Below are positions 28,962 to 35,388 of a DNA stretch of 35,388 nt, piece by piece; within the stretch, counting starts at the first letter, position 1; every line of letters starts with the position of its first letter. Both the position numbers and the translations under genes were made by a program. Below the pieces are notes generated by a model. That model was not told where the DNA came from. It was given only the letters and a program-made list of their open reading frames with translations, and made no database searches. Source of the DNA: a bacterium (GTDB lineage Bacteria; Desulfobacterota; Desulfobulbia; Desulfobulbales; Desulfobulbaceae); NCBI GenBank assembly GCA_030538155.1, contig JAUNUN010000027.1, positions 1 through 35,388 on the forward strand. The letters are read 5' to 3'.

Positions 28962-29482
28962 GGTTCTTCATGCTTCACATAATCCTTCTGGGCGAGGTAC
29001 TGCTGGAAATCGGGCAGGAGTAGATCAAAGCTACGCTCGATATGCTGCGGAATAGTGCGAACATCGGCCAGCACGGTCATGAAATTATGGTCGCCGGGCC
29101 AGCGCGGCACTACGTGAAAGTGCAGATGGCCGGGAATGCCCGCACCCGCGCAGACCCCCAGGTTGAGGCCGATATTGATGCCCTCTGCATGAAAACGCAG
29201 GCGTAGTACCTGGGCGGCAAAGCCGAGCAGTGCCATCAGGGCGCCCTGCTCATCCCCGGTAAGTTCCGTAATCTCGGCTACATGGCGGCGCGGGCCAACC
29301 AAAAGGTGCCCATTGGCATAGGGAAAGCGGTTGAGGAGCACCACCAACAAGGGGCTGCGCAAAAGAAGCAGATGCTCCTTATCGCTTGTCGTCTCACCCG
29401 GCGGTTCAAAGATGCAGCCATACGTACGTTCGGCGCTGCCCTCCACATGTTCCATGCGCCAGGGCGTCCACAGGGTTTTCAT
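28958..29482 (-). CDS. HIT-family nucleotide hydrolase/transferase
   Basis: A 174-residue member of the histidine triad superfamily, in the Fhit/Ap4A-phosphorylase-like group that acts on dinucleoside polyphosphates or nucleotidyl adducts. I start at the ATG at 29482 because MKTLWTPWRMEHVEG is the usual N-terminus of this group; the frame is open to an ATG at 29524, which would overlap the previous gene. The catalytic triad motif HLHFHVVPRW places His at 119, 121 and 123. NRFPYANGHLLVGPRRH is the conserved upstream segment. It lies between a metallophosphoesterase (22 bases upstream) and mutS (four-base overlap). A nucleotide-pool or DNA-repair housekeeping role is a guess from context. Confidence 0.9.
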   Translation of the reverse strand: MKTLWTPWRMEHVEGSAERTYGCIFEPPGETTSDKEHLLLLRSPLLVVLLNRFPYANGHLLVGPRRHVAEITELTGDEQGALMALLGFAAQVLRLRFHAEGINIGLNLGVCAGAGIPGHLHFHVVPRWPGDHNFMTVLADVRTIPQHIERSFDLLLPDFQQYLAQKDYVKHEEP

Positions 29483-29504
29483 TTCGTGCCGATCATACCA
29501 ATGG

Positions 29505-29984
29505 TTACCGCAACTGATCCACACTGTGCAGGGTGGCGCTCAGTTCATCTCCTACCTCTAAAACGGCGTAGCTGCCACCCGGTCGGAAACTGCCGGGATT
29601 GAGAAACAATACCCCGCCCTCCCGGTGGCAGACGGCCTGATGGGTGTGGCCGTAGATAATGCAATCCGCCTCCGGAAAAAGCGTCCACAGCCGGTCTTCA
29701 ATATGCATGCCCAGGTGCGCGCCATGGGCAAGGCCGATGGTGAACGTGCCAAGCCGGAAAACACGGCGAAGCGGCAGTGCGTCTCTGGTGGCGGCATTGC
29801 ACATGTTGCCGCTGACCGCATACACGGTTTTGTCTGCAAATGCGGCCAAGATACCCGCGTCGGTGATGTCGCCGGCGTGGATGATGACATCGCAGGCGGC
29901 AAAACAGCGACCGGCCATTGCCTTGAAATCCGCATCCATCCTACTGAGATGGGTATCTGAAAGCACCCCTGCCCTGATCTGCAT
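29505..29984 (-). CDS. Calcineurin-like metallophosphoesterase (YfcE/MJ0936 type)
   Basis: A compact 159-residue phosphodiesterase of the MJ0936/YfcE family. The metal-binding motifs are in order: SDTHL (Asp10, His12), HAGDIT (Asp39), SGNMC (Asn60), AHG (His87) and YGHTH (His113, His115). The third motif is usually GNCD; here GNMC lacks the Asp, a small departure. LNPGSFRPGG near the end is typical. It is the first gene of the metallophosphoesterase-HIT-mutS operon. Natural substrates of this family are largely unknown. Confidence 0.88.
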   Translation of the reverse strand: MQIRAGVLSDTHLSRMDADFKAMAGRCFAACDVIIHAGDITDAGILAAFADKTVYAVSGNMCNAATRDALPLRRVFRLGTFTIGLAHGAHLGMHIEDRLWTLFPEADCIIYGHTHQAVCHREGGVLFLNPGSFRPGGSYAVLEVGDELSATLHSVDQLR

Positions 29985-30219
29985 GCTATGCCCTTTTGGT
30001 TTGAGAGAACAGACAGGTCATTGTAATCAAGTCCGCTAATCGGCACAAGGTTTGTGCTGTAAGGCGTGTGAGGGTTGTCGCATCGGTGGATCGTGCCTGC
30101 AGCGAGTACAGGGCGCGGCAAGATCACTGAACAGCCTGAGTAAGCGGCATTTTATCGCCGGACATGGTAGTGTATGTACCGCTCGTGTTATTTGAAGAAA
30201 GTACGCACGAAGTATGTGC

Positions 30220-30255
30220 AAACAGGAAGCGAAACAGGAGACGAAATAGGAGGTC
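30220..30255 (+). repeat. Three tandem 12-base units carrying the ribosome binding site of the E1 alpha gene
   Basis: Three back-to-back imperfect copies, AAACAGGAAGCG (30220-30231), AAACAGGAGACG (30232-30243) and AAATAGGAGGTC (30244-30255), end two bases before the ATG at 30258. Each copy contains an AGGA core and the last has the full AGGAGG. Because the unit is a multiple of three, it also keeps an upstream reading frame open (TGSE, TGDE, IGGL). It may offer several ribosome landing sites or be a recent slippage product. Confidence 0.75.
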
Positions 30256-30257
30256 TT

Positions 30258-31220
30258 ATGGAGATTTCAGCGGAAAAAAAGAAAGAGATGCTGTGGACCA
30301 TGCTTTTGTCCCGGCGCTTTGAAGACGAACTGACGGAGCTGTGTAAAATCGAGGGGAAGATTCATGGTATGATGATCCTGGCAACCGGCCAGGAAGCGGT
30401 GGGTTCCGGGGCTTGCACGGCACTTGAGCTGGAAGACGTCATCATCACCAATCACCGCAGCCACCACCATCTCTTGGCCAAGGGCGCTGATGCCAAGGCC
30501 CTGATGGCCGAAATTTTCTGCAAAGCCACCGGCTGCAACAAGGGCAAGAGCGGCACCCTGCACCTAGCCGTACCGGAAGTGAACGCACCCTGCACCTCCA
30601 CCGTGGTCGGCGCGGGGCCGCCTCTTGCCGTGGGCCAGGCCTTTGCCCAGCAGTACAAAGGAGAAAAGCGCGTCACGGTGTGCTTTTTCGGCGACGGCGC
30701 GGCGGCCGAAGGCTCGGTGCATGAGGCCATGAACATGGCTGCTCTGTGGCGGCTGCCCCTGATCTTTATCTGTGAAAACAACGTTTATGCCGGGGCCCAG
30801 CGGCTGGAAGAACATACTCCCGTTCTCGATCTGGTGAGTAGGGCCGCAGGCTATGCCATGCCGGGGCTGAGCGTGGACGGCAACGACGCCCTGGCTGTGT
30901 ATGAAGCTGTGAAGGCAGCGAAAAAACATGCCCTGGCCGGGGAAGGCCCCACTTTTATTGAATGTAAGACCTACCGTTGCCACGGCCATGGCGAGGCAGA
31001 CCCACAGCTCTACCAGCCCAAGGAGGAAATCAAGGCCTGGGAGGCAAAATGCCCTATTCCCCGTCTGCGGGACGCTCTGGTACAGGAGGGCATCATCACT
31101 GCTGCGGATTTTGAGGCCATGGAAAAGCGGGCTGGAGCCATGGTGCTGGAGGCGGTGCGTTTTGCCGAAGACAGCCCCTACCCCAGCCCTGAAGAGGCGC
31201 TGGAGGATGTCTTTGCCTGA
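30258..31220 (+). CDS. Thiamine-diphosphate dehydrogenase E1 component, alpha subunit (AcoA/PdhA-like)
   Basis: The alpha subunit of a two-chain E1 that decarboxylates a 2-oxoacid or acetoin using thiamine diphosphate. The start at 30258 follows AGGAGG and gives 320 residues; the frame extends upstream to 30174 without family similarity. Key parts: RFEDELTELCK at the start, TNHRSHHHLLAKGAD, the phosphate-binding GDGAAAEGSVHEAMNMAALW ending in ENN, and the phospho-loop region TYRCHGHGEADPQ, whose GHxEADPQxY wording is closer to acetoin-type enzymes than to the GHSMSDP of pyruvate dehydrogenases. The beta gene follows after 101 bases. No E2, E3 or lipoylation gene is close. Confidence 0.88.
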   Translation: MEISAEKKKEMLWTMLLSRRFEDELTELCKIEGKIHGMMILATGQEAVGSGACTALELEDVIITNHRSHHHLLAKGADAKALMAEIFCKATGCNKGKSGTLHLAVPEVNAPCTSTVVGAGPPLAVGQAFAQQYKGEKRVTVCFFGDGAAAEGSVHEAMNMAALWRLPLIFICENNVYAGAQRLEEHTPVLDLVSRAAGYAMPGLSVDGNDALAVYEAVKAAKKHALAGEGPTFIECKTYRCHGHGEADPQLYQPKEEIKAWEAKCPIPRLRDALVQEGIITAADFEAMEKRAGAMVLEAVRFAEDSPYPSPEEALEDVFA

Positions 31221-31230
31221 TTCCAATTCC

Positions 31231-31260
31231 ATACCGTGTTTTTTGATCTGGAACTGGAAT
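31231..31260 (+). repeat. Copy 1 of a short element found after both E1 genes
   Basis: ATACC followed by TTTTTGATCTGGAAC (31240-31254) and TGGAAT. The same element recurs at 32320-32346 after the beta gene. This copy also forms a dyad: TTCCAATTCC (31221-31230) is complementary at 9 of 10 positions to GGAACTGGAA (31251-31260), giving a possible hairpin between the alpha and beta genes. Confidence 0.6.
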
Positions 31261-31321
31261 ACGCGTTCGACCATTCAGGAAATCTGAAAACCCGAAAAAA
31301 TACGCTACAGGAAAAAACGAT

Positions 31322-32299
31322 ATGCAGAAATTAGGAATGGGACAAGCCGTGAATCAGGCCCTGCGTGAGGAAATGCGCCGCGACCCCGGCGTGTTCATCG
31401 CCGGAGAAGGCGTTGGTGTGAGCATTCACCCCAGTCCGCTCTTTCCCACCCATGGTCTTCTGGAAGAATTCGGCCCGAAACGGGTGAAAGACACCCCGGT
31501 TTCTGAGGCGGCCATTGCCGGTCTGGCAGTGGGCGCGGCCGAGGCCGGGCTGCGACCGGTGGTGGAAATCATGTTCAATCCCTTTTTCACCCTCGCCTCC
31601 GACATGATTGTCAACCACGCGGCCAAGCTGCGCTATATGTCCGGCGGCAAATCCAGCTTTCCTCTGGTGGTGCGCATGAAGTGCGGCGCGGGCATTGGAG
31701 CCGGCAGCCAGCACTCCCACAATCTGGAGGCCTGGGTGGCGCACTGCCCCGGCTTAAAGGTAGTTATGCCCGCCACCGCCGCTGATGCCAAGGGTCTGCT
31801 CAAGTCAGCCATCAGAGACGACAATCCGGTCATCTTCATTGAACACATGGGGCTGTATTTCGCGCCCATGCCGGTGCCCGAAGAAGAGTATCTCACCCCC
31901 ATCGGCGAGGCCGAAGTCAAGCGGCCGGGCAAGGATGTAACGGTTGTGACCTGGTCCGGCATGCTCGGGGTGGCCATGACGGCAGCGGACACGCTCGCCC
32001 AAGAAGGAGTGCAGGTGGAAATCGTTGATTTACGAACCCTCGCTCCTCTCGATAAAAAGACCATTCTTGCCTCTGTGACCAAGACCGGCCGTTTGGTGGT
32101 GCTGCACGAAGCCAACCTCACCGGCGGCTTTGGCGGCGAGATTGCGGCCGTGGTCATGGAAGAGGCCTTTAGTTCGCTCAAAGCGCCCCTGCGCCGGGTG
32201 GCTGCGCCGGATATTCCGGTGCCGGTCAGCCCGCCCCAGGAGCAATTTTTTATCCCCAGCGCCGAACAGCTCATCAGCGCCATCAAGGAAATTCTTTAG
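31322..32299 (+). CDS. Thiamine-diphosphate dehydrogenase E1 component, beta subunit (AcoB/PdhB-like)
   Basis: The 325-residue partner of the E1 alpha subunit; together they form the heterotetrameric alpha2beta2 E1. It has the transketolase-type pyrimidine-binding domain at the N-terminus (about 1-175, with DTPVSEAAIAGLAVGAA, HAAKLRYMSGG and QHSHNLEAWVAHCPGLKVV) and the transketolase C-domain (about 190-310, with VEIVDLRTLAPLD and HEANLTGGFGGEI). The cofactor glutamate region reads GEGVG where many have GEDVG. Start is at ATG after AGGAAAA. Substrate (pyruvate, branched 2-oxoacid or acetoin) cannot be fixed from sequence. Confidence 0.9.
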   Translation: MQKLGMGQAVNQALREEMRRDPGVFIAGEGVGVSIHPSPLFPTHGLLEEFGPKRVKDTPVSEAAIAGLAVGAAEAGLRPVVEIMFNPFFTLASDMIVNHAAKLRYMSGGKSSFPLVVRMKCGAGIGAGSQHSHNLEAWVAHCPGLKVVMPATAADAKGLLKSAIRDDNPVIFIEHMGLYFAPMPVPEEEYLTPIGEAEVKRPGKDVTVVTWSGMLGVAMTAADTLAQEGVQVEIVDLRTLAPLDKKTILASVTKTGRLVVLHEANLTGGFGGEIAAVVMEEAFSSLKAPLRRVAAPDIPVPVSPPQEQFFIPSAEQLISAIKEIL

Positions 32300-32319
32300 C
32301 CGTACATCTCGCCTCCTTG

Positions 32320-32346
32320 ATACCATTTTTGATCTGGAACCGGAAC
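32320..32346 (+). repeat. Copy 2 of the short element found after both E1 genes
   Basis: ATACC followed by TTTTTGATCTGGAAC (32326-32340) and CGGAAC. The 20 bases from the first T of the T run match copy 1 at 19 positions. It lies about 20 bases after the beta-subunit stop, as copy 1 lies about 10 bases after the alpha-subunit stop. This copy has no obvious complementary arm. Confidence 0.6.
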
Positions 32347-32399
32347 AAGGCACGCGAAAGTGACCGGCATCGGCACACGCGCCACAGCGGTAGGCCACG

Positions 32400-32576
32400 C
32401 TACTTCGAAAGGTACGTGTCGATGCCGGTAAAGAGTGCCTTTTGATAGGGAAGCGGAATATCATTGTAGAGATACACTTCCGCCAAGCCAAGCAGCCTGT
32501 ACAGCTCGACCCGGCAGCAATGCCGAAGAAGCGCTTGCGCTCGTAGGAGCCATACGGTAAACAAAGAGATTCTCAA
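32400..32576 (-). pseudogene. Possible remnant of a small KTSC-like gene
   Basis: A 58-codon minus-strand frame with no ATG (TTG at 32576 possible) ends in a stop at 32400. Its last 26 codons read like real protein, with AEVYLYNDIPLPYQKAL then FTGIDTYLSK. The YxY motif followed by xDIP and a YxxL segment resembles the KTSC domain, a roughly 60-residue module named from lysyl-tRNA synthetase C-termini. The first half (arginine, leucine and cysteine-rich) does not match the domain, which suggests decay or frameshift. The nearby gene epmA is itself a lysyl-tRNA synthetase relative, perhaps a coincidence. I have low confidence in this call. Confidence 0.25.
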
Positions 32577-32613
32577 ATCACCATTTCATAGAAAGATAGA
32601 AAGGTCAGACACC

Positions 32614-33177
32614 ATGTACACCGCTTCCGATTTGCGCAAAGGCCTGAAAATTCAGATTGATGGCGAACCGTATATCGTCACCGATTTCGATTTTTCCAAA
32701 CCCGGCAAAGGCCAGGCCCTGTACCGCACCAAAATGCGCAACATGATTACTGGGGTGCAGTTCACCCAGACCTACCGCTCCAACGACAAGTTCGACCGGC
32801 CCAATCTGGAAGAGCGCACCATGCAGTTTCTCTATTCGCAGGACGACGAATTCCACTTCATGGATACCTCCTCCTACGAGCAGATCTTCCTCAGCCGTGA
32901 GCAACTGGGCGACCACCTCAACTTTCTCATCGACAACATGGAAGTGCAGGTGCTCTTTTTCAGCGACCGGCCCATCGACATCAGCCTGCCCACCTTTGTC
33001 AACCTGGAGGTGACCGTGGCCGATCCCTGGGCCAGGGGCGACACCTCCGGTTCAGACACCAAACCGGTCACCGTGCAGACCGGCTTTCAACTGCAGGTTC
33101 CGCCCTTTGTCGAAGAAGGCGATAAAATCCAAATCGATACCCGCACCGGCACCTATATCACCCGCGTCAAAGAATAG
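32614..33177 (+). CDS. efp: Translation elongation factor P
   Basis: Binds the ribosome between P and E sites and rescues stalling at polyproline. The 187 residues span the usual three domains: KOW-like N-domain (1-63), OB domain II (about 65-125) and C-terminal OB domain with the ending GDKIQIDTRTGTYITRV. The tip of the N-domain reads SKPGKGQA, with Lys32 as the residue that is beta-lysylated in the EpmA/EpmB system (Lys34 in E. coli). The immediate downstream epmA gene (five-base gap) fits that modification chemistry exactly. Confidence 0.95.
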   Translation: MYTASDLRKGLKIQIDGEPYIVTDFDFSKPGKGQALYRTKMRNMITGVQFTQTYRSNDKFDRPNLEERTMQFLYSQDDEFHFMDTSSYEQIFLSREQLGDHLNFLIDNMEVQVLFFSDRPIDISLPTFVNLEVTVADPWARGDTSGSDTKPVTVQTGFQLQVPPFVEEGDKIQIDTRTGTYITRVKE

Positions 33178-33182
33178 ACGCC

Positions 33183-34100
33183 ATGCTCGGCCGTCTCGGC
33201 CTGCAGCGCCGCTCGGACTACATGGCGGCGCTGCGCTCTTTTTTTCTCGCTCACGGCTACATTGAGGTCGATACCCCTGTACGCCTGCCGGTGCTGCTGC
33301 CCGAGGCGCATATTGTTGCCTTTTCCTCGGATGGCTGGTGGCTGCAGAGTTCTCCGGAACTGTGCATGAAGCGCCTTTTGGCGCGCGGCTGCGACCGGCT
33401 CTTTCAGATCTGCCATTGCTTCCGCAAGGAGGAGTGCGGCCGCCTCCACCAAAGCGAATTCTGCATGCTGGAGTGGTACCGCACGGAATCTGATTACCAT
33501 GATCTGATGGCAGAGTGCGAAGCGCTGTTTGCTCATCTCAGCCTGCATCTCGGCCACTTCCCCGGCCTGCACACACCCGGCCGGATCCGCCGGCACGGTA
33601 AGGTTATCGATCTCACCCCGCCCTGGCAGCGGCTGAGTGTGCATGAGGCCTTTCGCCGCCATGCCGGTATGGAGGTGGAGGAGGCCATGGCGCGGGATCT
33701 TTTCGAGGAACTGCTGGTCAGCCGTATCGAGCCGCTCCTGGGCTGGGAGGCGCCTGTTTTTCTCTACGATTATCCGGCCGCCATGGCTTCACTCGCCCGG
33801 CGCAGTGCCGTCAATCCGCAGGTGGCCGAGCGCTTCGAACTCTACGTTGCCGGTATGGAACTGGCCAACGGCTTTTCTGAACTGACCGATACGACAGAAC
33901 AGCGCCTCCGCTTTGCCGATGCAATTGCCGCGCTTGAGGCTCAGGGCAGAGAGGCGGCCATGCCGGAGCGCTTTCTGGATGATCTTGCATACATGCCCGC
34001 AGCAGCGGGCATTGCCCTGGGCGTGGATCGCCTCTTTATGCTCTTGGCCGGTTATGATGATATCCGCAAGGCTATCCCCTTCCCCGCAGAAACCCTGTAA
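33183..34100 (+). CDS. epmA: EF-P--(R)-beta-lysine ligase EpmA (GenX/PoxA)
   Basis: A truncated class II lysyl-tRNA synthetase relative that attaches beta-lysine to EF-P instead of charging tRNA. The 305 residues lack the N-terminal anticodon-binding domain of LysS and are only the catalytic core: class II motif 1 region (about 10-30), motif 2 with FRKEECGRLHQSEFCMLEWY, and motif 3 with GIALGVDRLFMLLAG near the C-terminus. Length is close to the 325 of the E. coli enzyme. The beta-lysine comes from EpmB, a lysine 2,3-aminomutase, which is not in this window. Cotranscribed with efp. Confidence 0.95.
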   Translation: MLGRLGLQRRSDYMAALRSFFLAHGYIEVDTPVRLPVLLPEAHIVAFSSDGWWLQSSPELCMKRLLARGCDRLFQICHCFRKEECGRLHQSEFCMLEWYRTESDYHDLMAECEALFAHLSLHLGHFPGLHTPGRIRRHGKVIDLTPPWQRLSVHEAFRRHAGMEVEEAMARDLFEELLVSRIEPLLGWEAPVFLYDYPAAMASLARRSAVNPQVAERFELYVAGMELANGFSELTDTTEQRLRFADAIAALEAQGREAAMPERFLDDLAYMPAAAGIALGVDRLFMLLAGYDDIRKAIPFPAETL

Positions 34101-34255
34101 ATCAGCACATATCATGCTGTTTTCACGCTCTTTCCATGGATACCTGCGCTTTTTTATGGTGGCCGGCAATATGCCCTGATATAGTAAGCCCTCGCAGCCG
34201 CTCGCTGCTCTACAACACCTTACGACAACCTTGTCCATCAACGTTGGGGGACGGT

Positions 34256-34864
34256 ATGCCGACAAGAAACCACATGACTGGCCAAAAGGTCCTGGAAAAA
34301 CTGCTGGAAGGAAACAAGCGCTTCGTTGACGGCACCATGGAGCACCCAAACAACAGTGAAGAGGCGCGCAAAGGGCTCATTACCGGTCAGGAACCGTATG
34401 CCGTGGTCCTGGCCTGCGCGGATTCGCGTCTGCCGCCGGTTGATATTTTCGACCAGGGCCTGGGCGATCTCTTTGTTATCCGCGTGGCCGGCAACTTGCT
34501 CAACGACCACGTTCTGGGCAGTATCGAGTATGCTGTGTCTCACCTGCACACACCCTTGGTCATGGTCATGGGCCACACCTACTGCGGGGCCATCACCGCC
34601 GTGGCCCAAGGGGTCAAACTTTCCGGCCATATGTCCACCCTCAGCCCCAAGATCGACATTGCGCTCAAGCGGGCGCAAAAGCAGGAAGGCGATCTGGTGG
34701 ACAATGCGGCCAAGGAGCTGGCCCTATTAACGGCCGCCTCCATTGCCCGCTCCGAGCCGATCATCGGCGATCTGGTCAATGAGGGCAAGGTACTGGTGGT
34801 GGCCAGTTATTACGATTTGGACAGCGGCCGGGTCAGCGTGCTTTCCAGTTCGCAATGTGTATAA
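34256..34864 (+). CDS. Beta-class carbonic anhydrase
   Basis: Zinc enzyme interconverting carbon dioxide and bicarbonate. I start at the ATG at 34256 (202 residues), which follows GGGGGACGG; a longer frame to 34136 reads through likely promoter sequence. Zinc ligands are Cys54 in ACADSRLPP, His107 and Cys110 in MGHTYCGAI. Asp56 and Arg58 of the CxDSR dyad are present. The RVAGNLL and GSIEYAV segments are typical. A weak AT-rich promoter may lie near 34150-34185, with TATAGT at 34180-34185. No signal peptide. Confidence 0.93.
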   Translation: MPTRNHMTGQKVLEKLLEGNKRFVDGTMEHPNNSEEARKGLITGQEPYAVVLACADSRLPPVDIFDQGLGDLFVIRVAGNLLNDHVLGSIEYAVSHLHTPLVMVMGHTYCGAITAVAQGVKLSGHMSTLSPKIDIALKRAQKQEGDLVDNAAKELALLTAASIARSEPIIGDLVNEGKVLVVASYYDLDSGRVSVLSSSQCV

Positions 34865-34922
34865 ATGCGTATAACAAGCGGCGTCGACTTGTACCGTTTC
34901 TGTCCTTTTTCATGGATGTATT

Positions 34923-35388
34923 GTGCCTTTTCCCATAGATAGCGTTATCCCCCTGCTTGAGGAGGAGGTGCGCGGCCTACAGGTGCCGGTGGTGGATCTG
35001 ATCGCCGCACAGACAAAAGACCCATTCAAGGTCTTGGTGGCCACCATTCTCTCTGCCCGCACCAAGGATGAAGTAACCGCCGCGGCGGCGCGCAGACTCT
35101 TCAGCCGGGCCGCCACGTCGCAGGAATTGGCGGTTCTGACGGTAGCAGAGCTTGAAAAACTGATCTACCCGGTCGGCTTTTTCCGCAACAAGGCCCTGCA
35201 CCTGAACAAACTGCCCGAGGCCTTGGCCACGCGCTTTCAGGGCGAGGTGCCAAGCGCCATTGAAGACCTGATCACCCTGCCCGGAGTGGGCCGGAAAACC
35301 GCCAACCTGGTGCGCTCAGTGGCCTTTTCCCTGCCCGCCATCTGCGTGGATACCCACGTTCATCGCATCATGAACATCTGGGGCTATG
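34923..35388 (+). CDS. nth: Endonuclease III (partial, runs off the window)
   Basis: DNA glycosylase/AP lyase that removes oxidised pyrimidines. Only the first 155 codons are in the window. The GTG at 34923 is the only reasonable start in frame; the nearby ATGs at 34912 and 34916 are out of frame. It shows DPFKVLVATILSARTKDE, then the helix-hairpin-helix LPGVGRKTANLV with the catalytic lysine, and VDTHVHRI with the catalytic aspartate. The four-cysteine 4Fe-4S cluster expected at the C-terminus is beyond the edge. The SARTKD wording, instead of SAQTTD of E. coli, is common in other branches of the family. Confidence 0.93.
   Translation, partial: MPFPIDSVIPLLEEEVRGLQVPVVDLIAAQTKDPFKVLVATILSARTKDEVTAAAARRLFSRAATSQELAVLTVAELEKLIYPVGFFRNKALHLNKLPEALATRFQGEVPSAIEDLITLPGVGRKTANLVRSVAFSLPAICVDTHVHRIMNIWGY

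Larger units (their letters stand above)
32300..32613. other. Non-coding or decayed region between the E1 beta gene and efp
   Basis: This 314-base stretch holds the second copy of the E1-flanking repeat (32320-32346) and, on the minus strand, a 58-codon open frame with a protein-like C-terminal half (32400-32576). I see no clear terminator for the E1 genes and no strong promoter for efp, though the last 60 bases are AT-rich and end with AAAGGT, a plausible ribosome binding site ahead of the efp ATG. Confidence 0.5.

Noticed and set aside
34136..34255. N-terminal extension of carbonic anhydrase
   Set aside because: The region is AT-rich and promoter-like, and the ATG at 34256 has a good ribosome binding site and family-like start.

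Overview
The window is a stretch of a Gram-negative bacterial chromosome made almost entirely of core genes. An LPS pathway (kdsA, kdsC, lptC), a Pal-type lipoprotein, LL-diaminopimelate aminotransferase (dapL) and an F-type ATPase cluster that carries two b-type subunits but no atpB or atpE together suggest a Desulfobacterota (former Deltaproteobacteria) member, perhaps near Desulfobulbaceae. That placement is inferred from gene content and protein flavour and was not tested by a search. I see no insertion sequence, prophage, CRISPR array or integrase.

Layout. (1) 1-3883: the 3' end of a tRNA-Glu with a strong terminator, a minus-strand Pal-like lipoprotein, then a plus-strand polar amino-acid ABC importer (binding protein, permease, ATPase) followed by a small cupin protein. 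(2) 4018-8949: pyrG-kdsA-kdsC-lptC-dapL, a plus-strand run linking CTP supply, KDO synthesis, LPS export and diaminopimelate/lysine synthesis. (3) 8980-12915, minus strand: def-fmt-larC-pgpA-amidohydrolase, tightly packed with GTGA and TGATG junctions. (4) 13148-16602, plus strand: a cysteine-rich YkgJ-like protein, plsY, a mini J-domain protein, metF and a Tat-exported M15/DUF882 protein. (5) dgkA on the minus strand, then a 468-base non-coding region with the atp promoter. (6) 17611-23681: atpF'-atpF-atpH-atpA-atpG-atpD-atpC, closed by a perfect 26-base palindrome and a rho-independent terminator. (7) 23978-29984, minus strand: an AMIN/amidase_3 cell-wall amidase, then a metallophosphoesterase-HIT-mutS operon. 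(8) 30258-32299, plus strand: an orphan E1 alpha/beta pair of a 2-oxoacid or acetoin dehydrogenase, flanked by curious short repeats. (9) 32614-35388: efp-epmA, a beta-carbonic anhydrase and the 5' part of an endonuclease III gene that runs off the window.

Functionally the window covers envelope building (Pal, KDO/LptC, DapL, PlsY, PgpA, DgkA, amidase, M15 protein), energy (ATP synthase F1 plus stalk), translation (Def, Fmt, EF-P with its lysylation enzyme) and DNA repair (MutS, Nth). No clearly new system is visible. The places most worth a second look are small: three tandem 12-base units carrying the ribosome binding site at 30220-30255, a near-identical 20-base element downstream of each E1 gene, a possible KTSC-like gene remnant on the minus strand at 32400-32576, and the orphan context of LarC, the E1 pair and EpmA.
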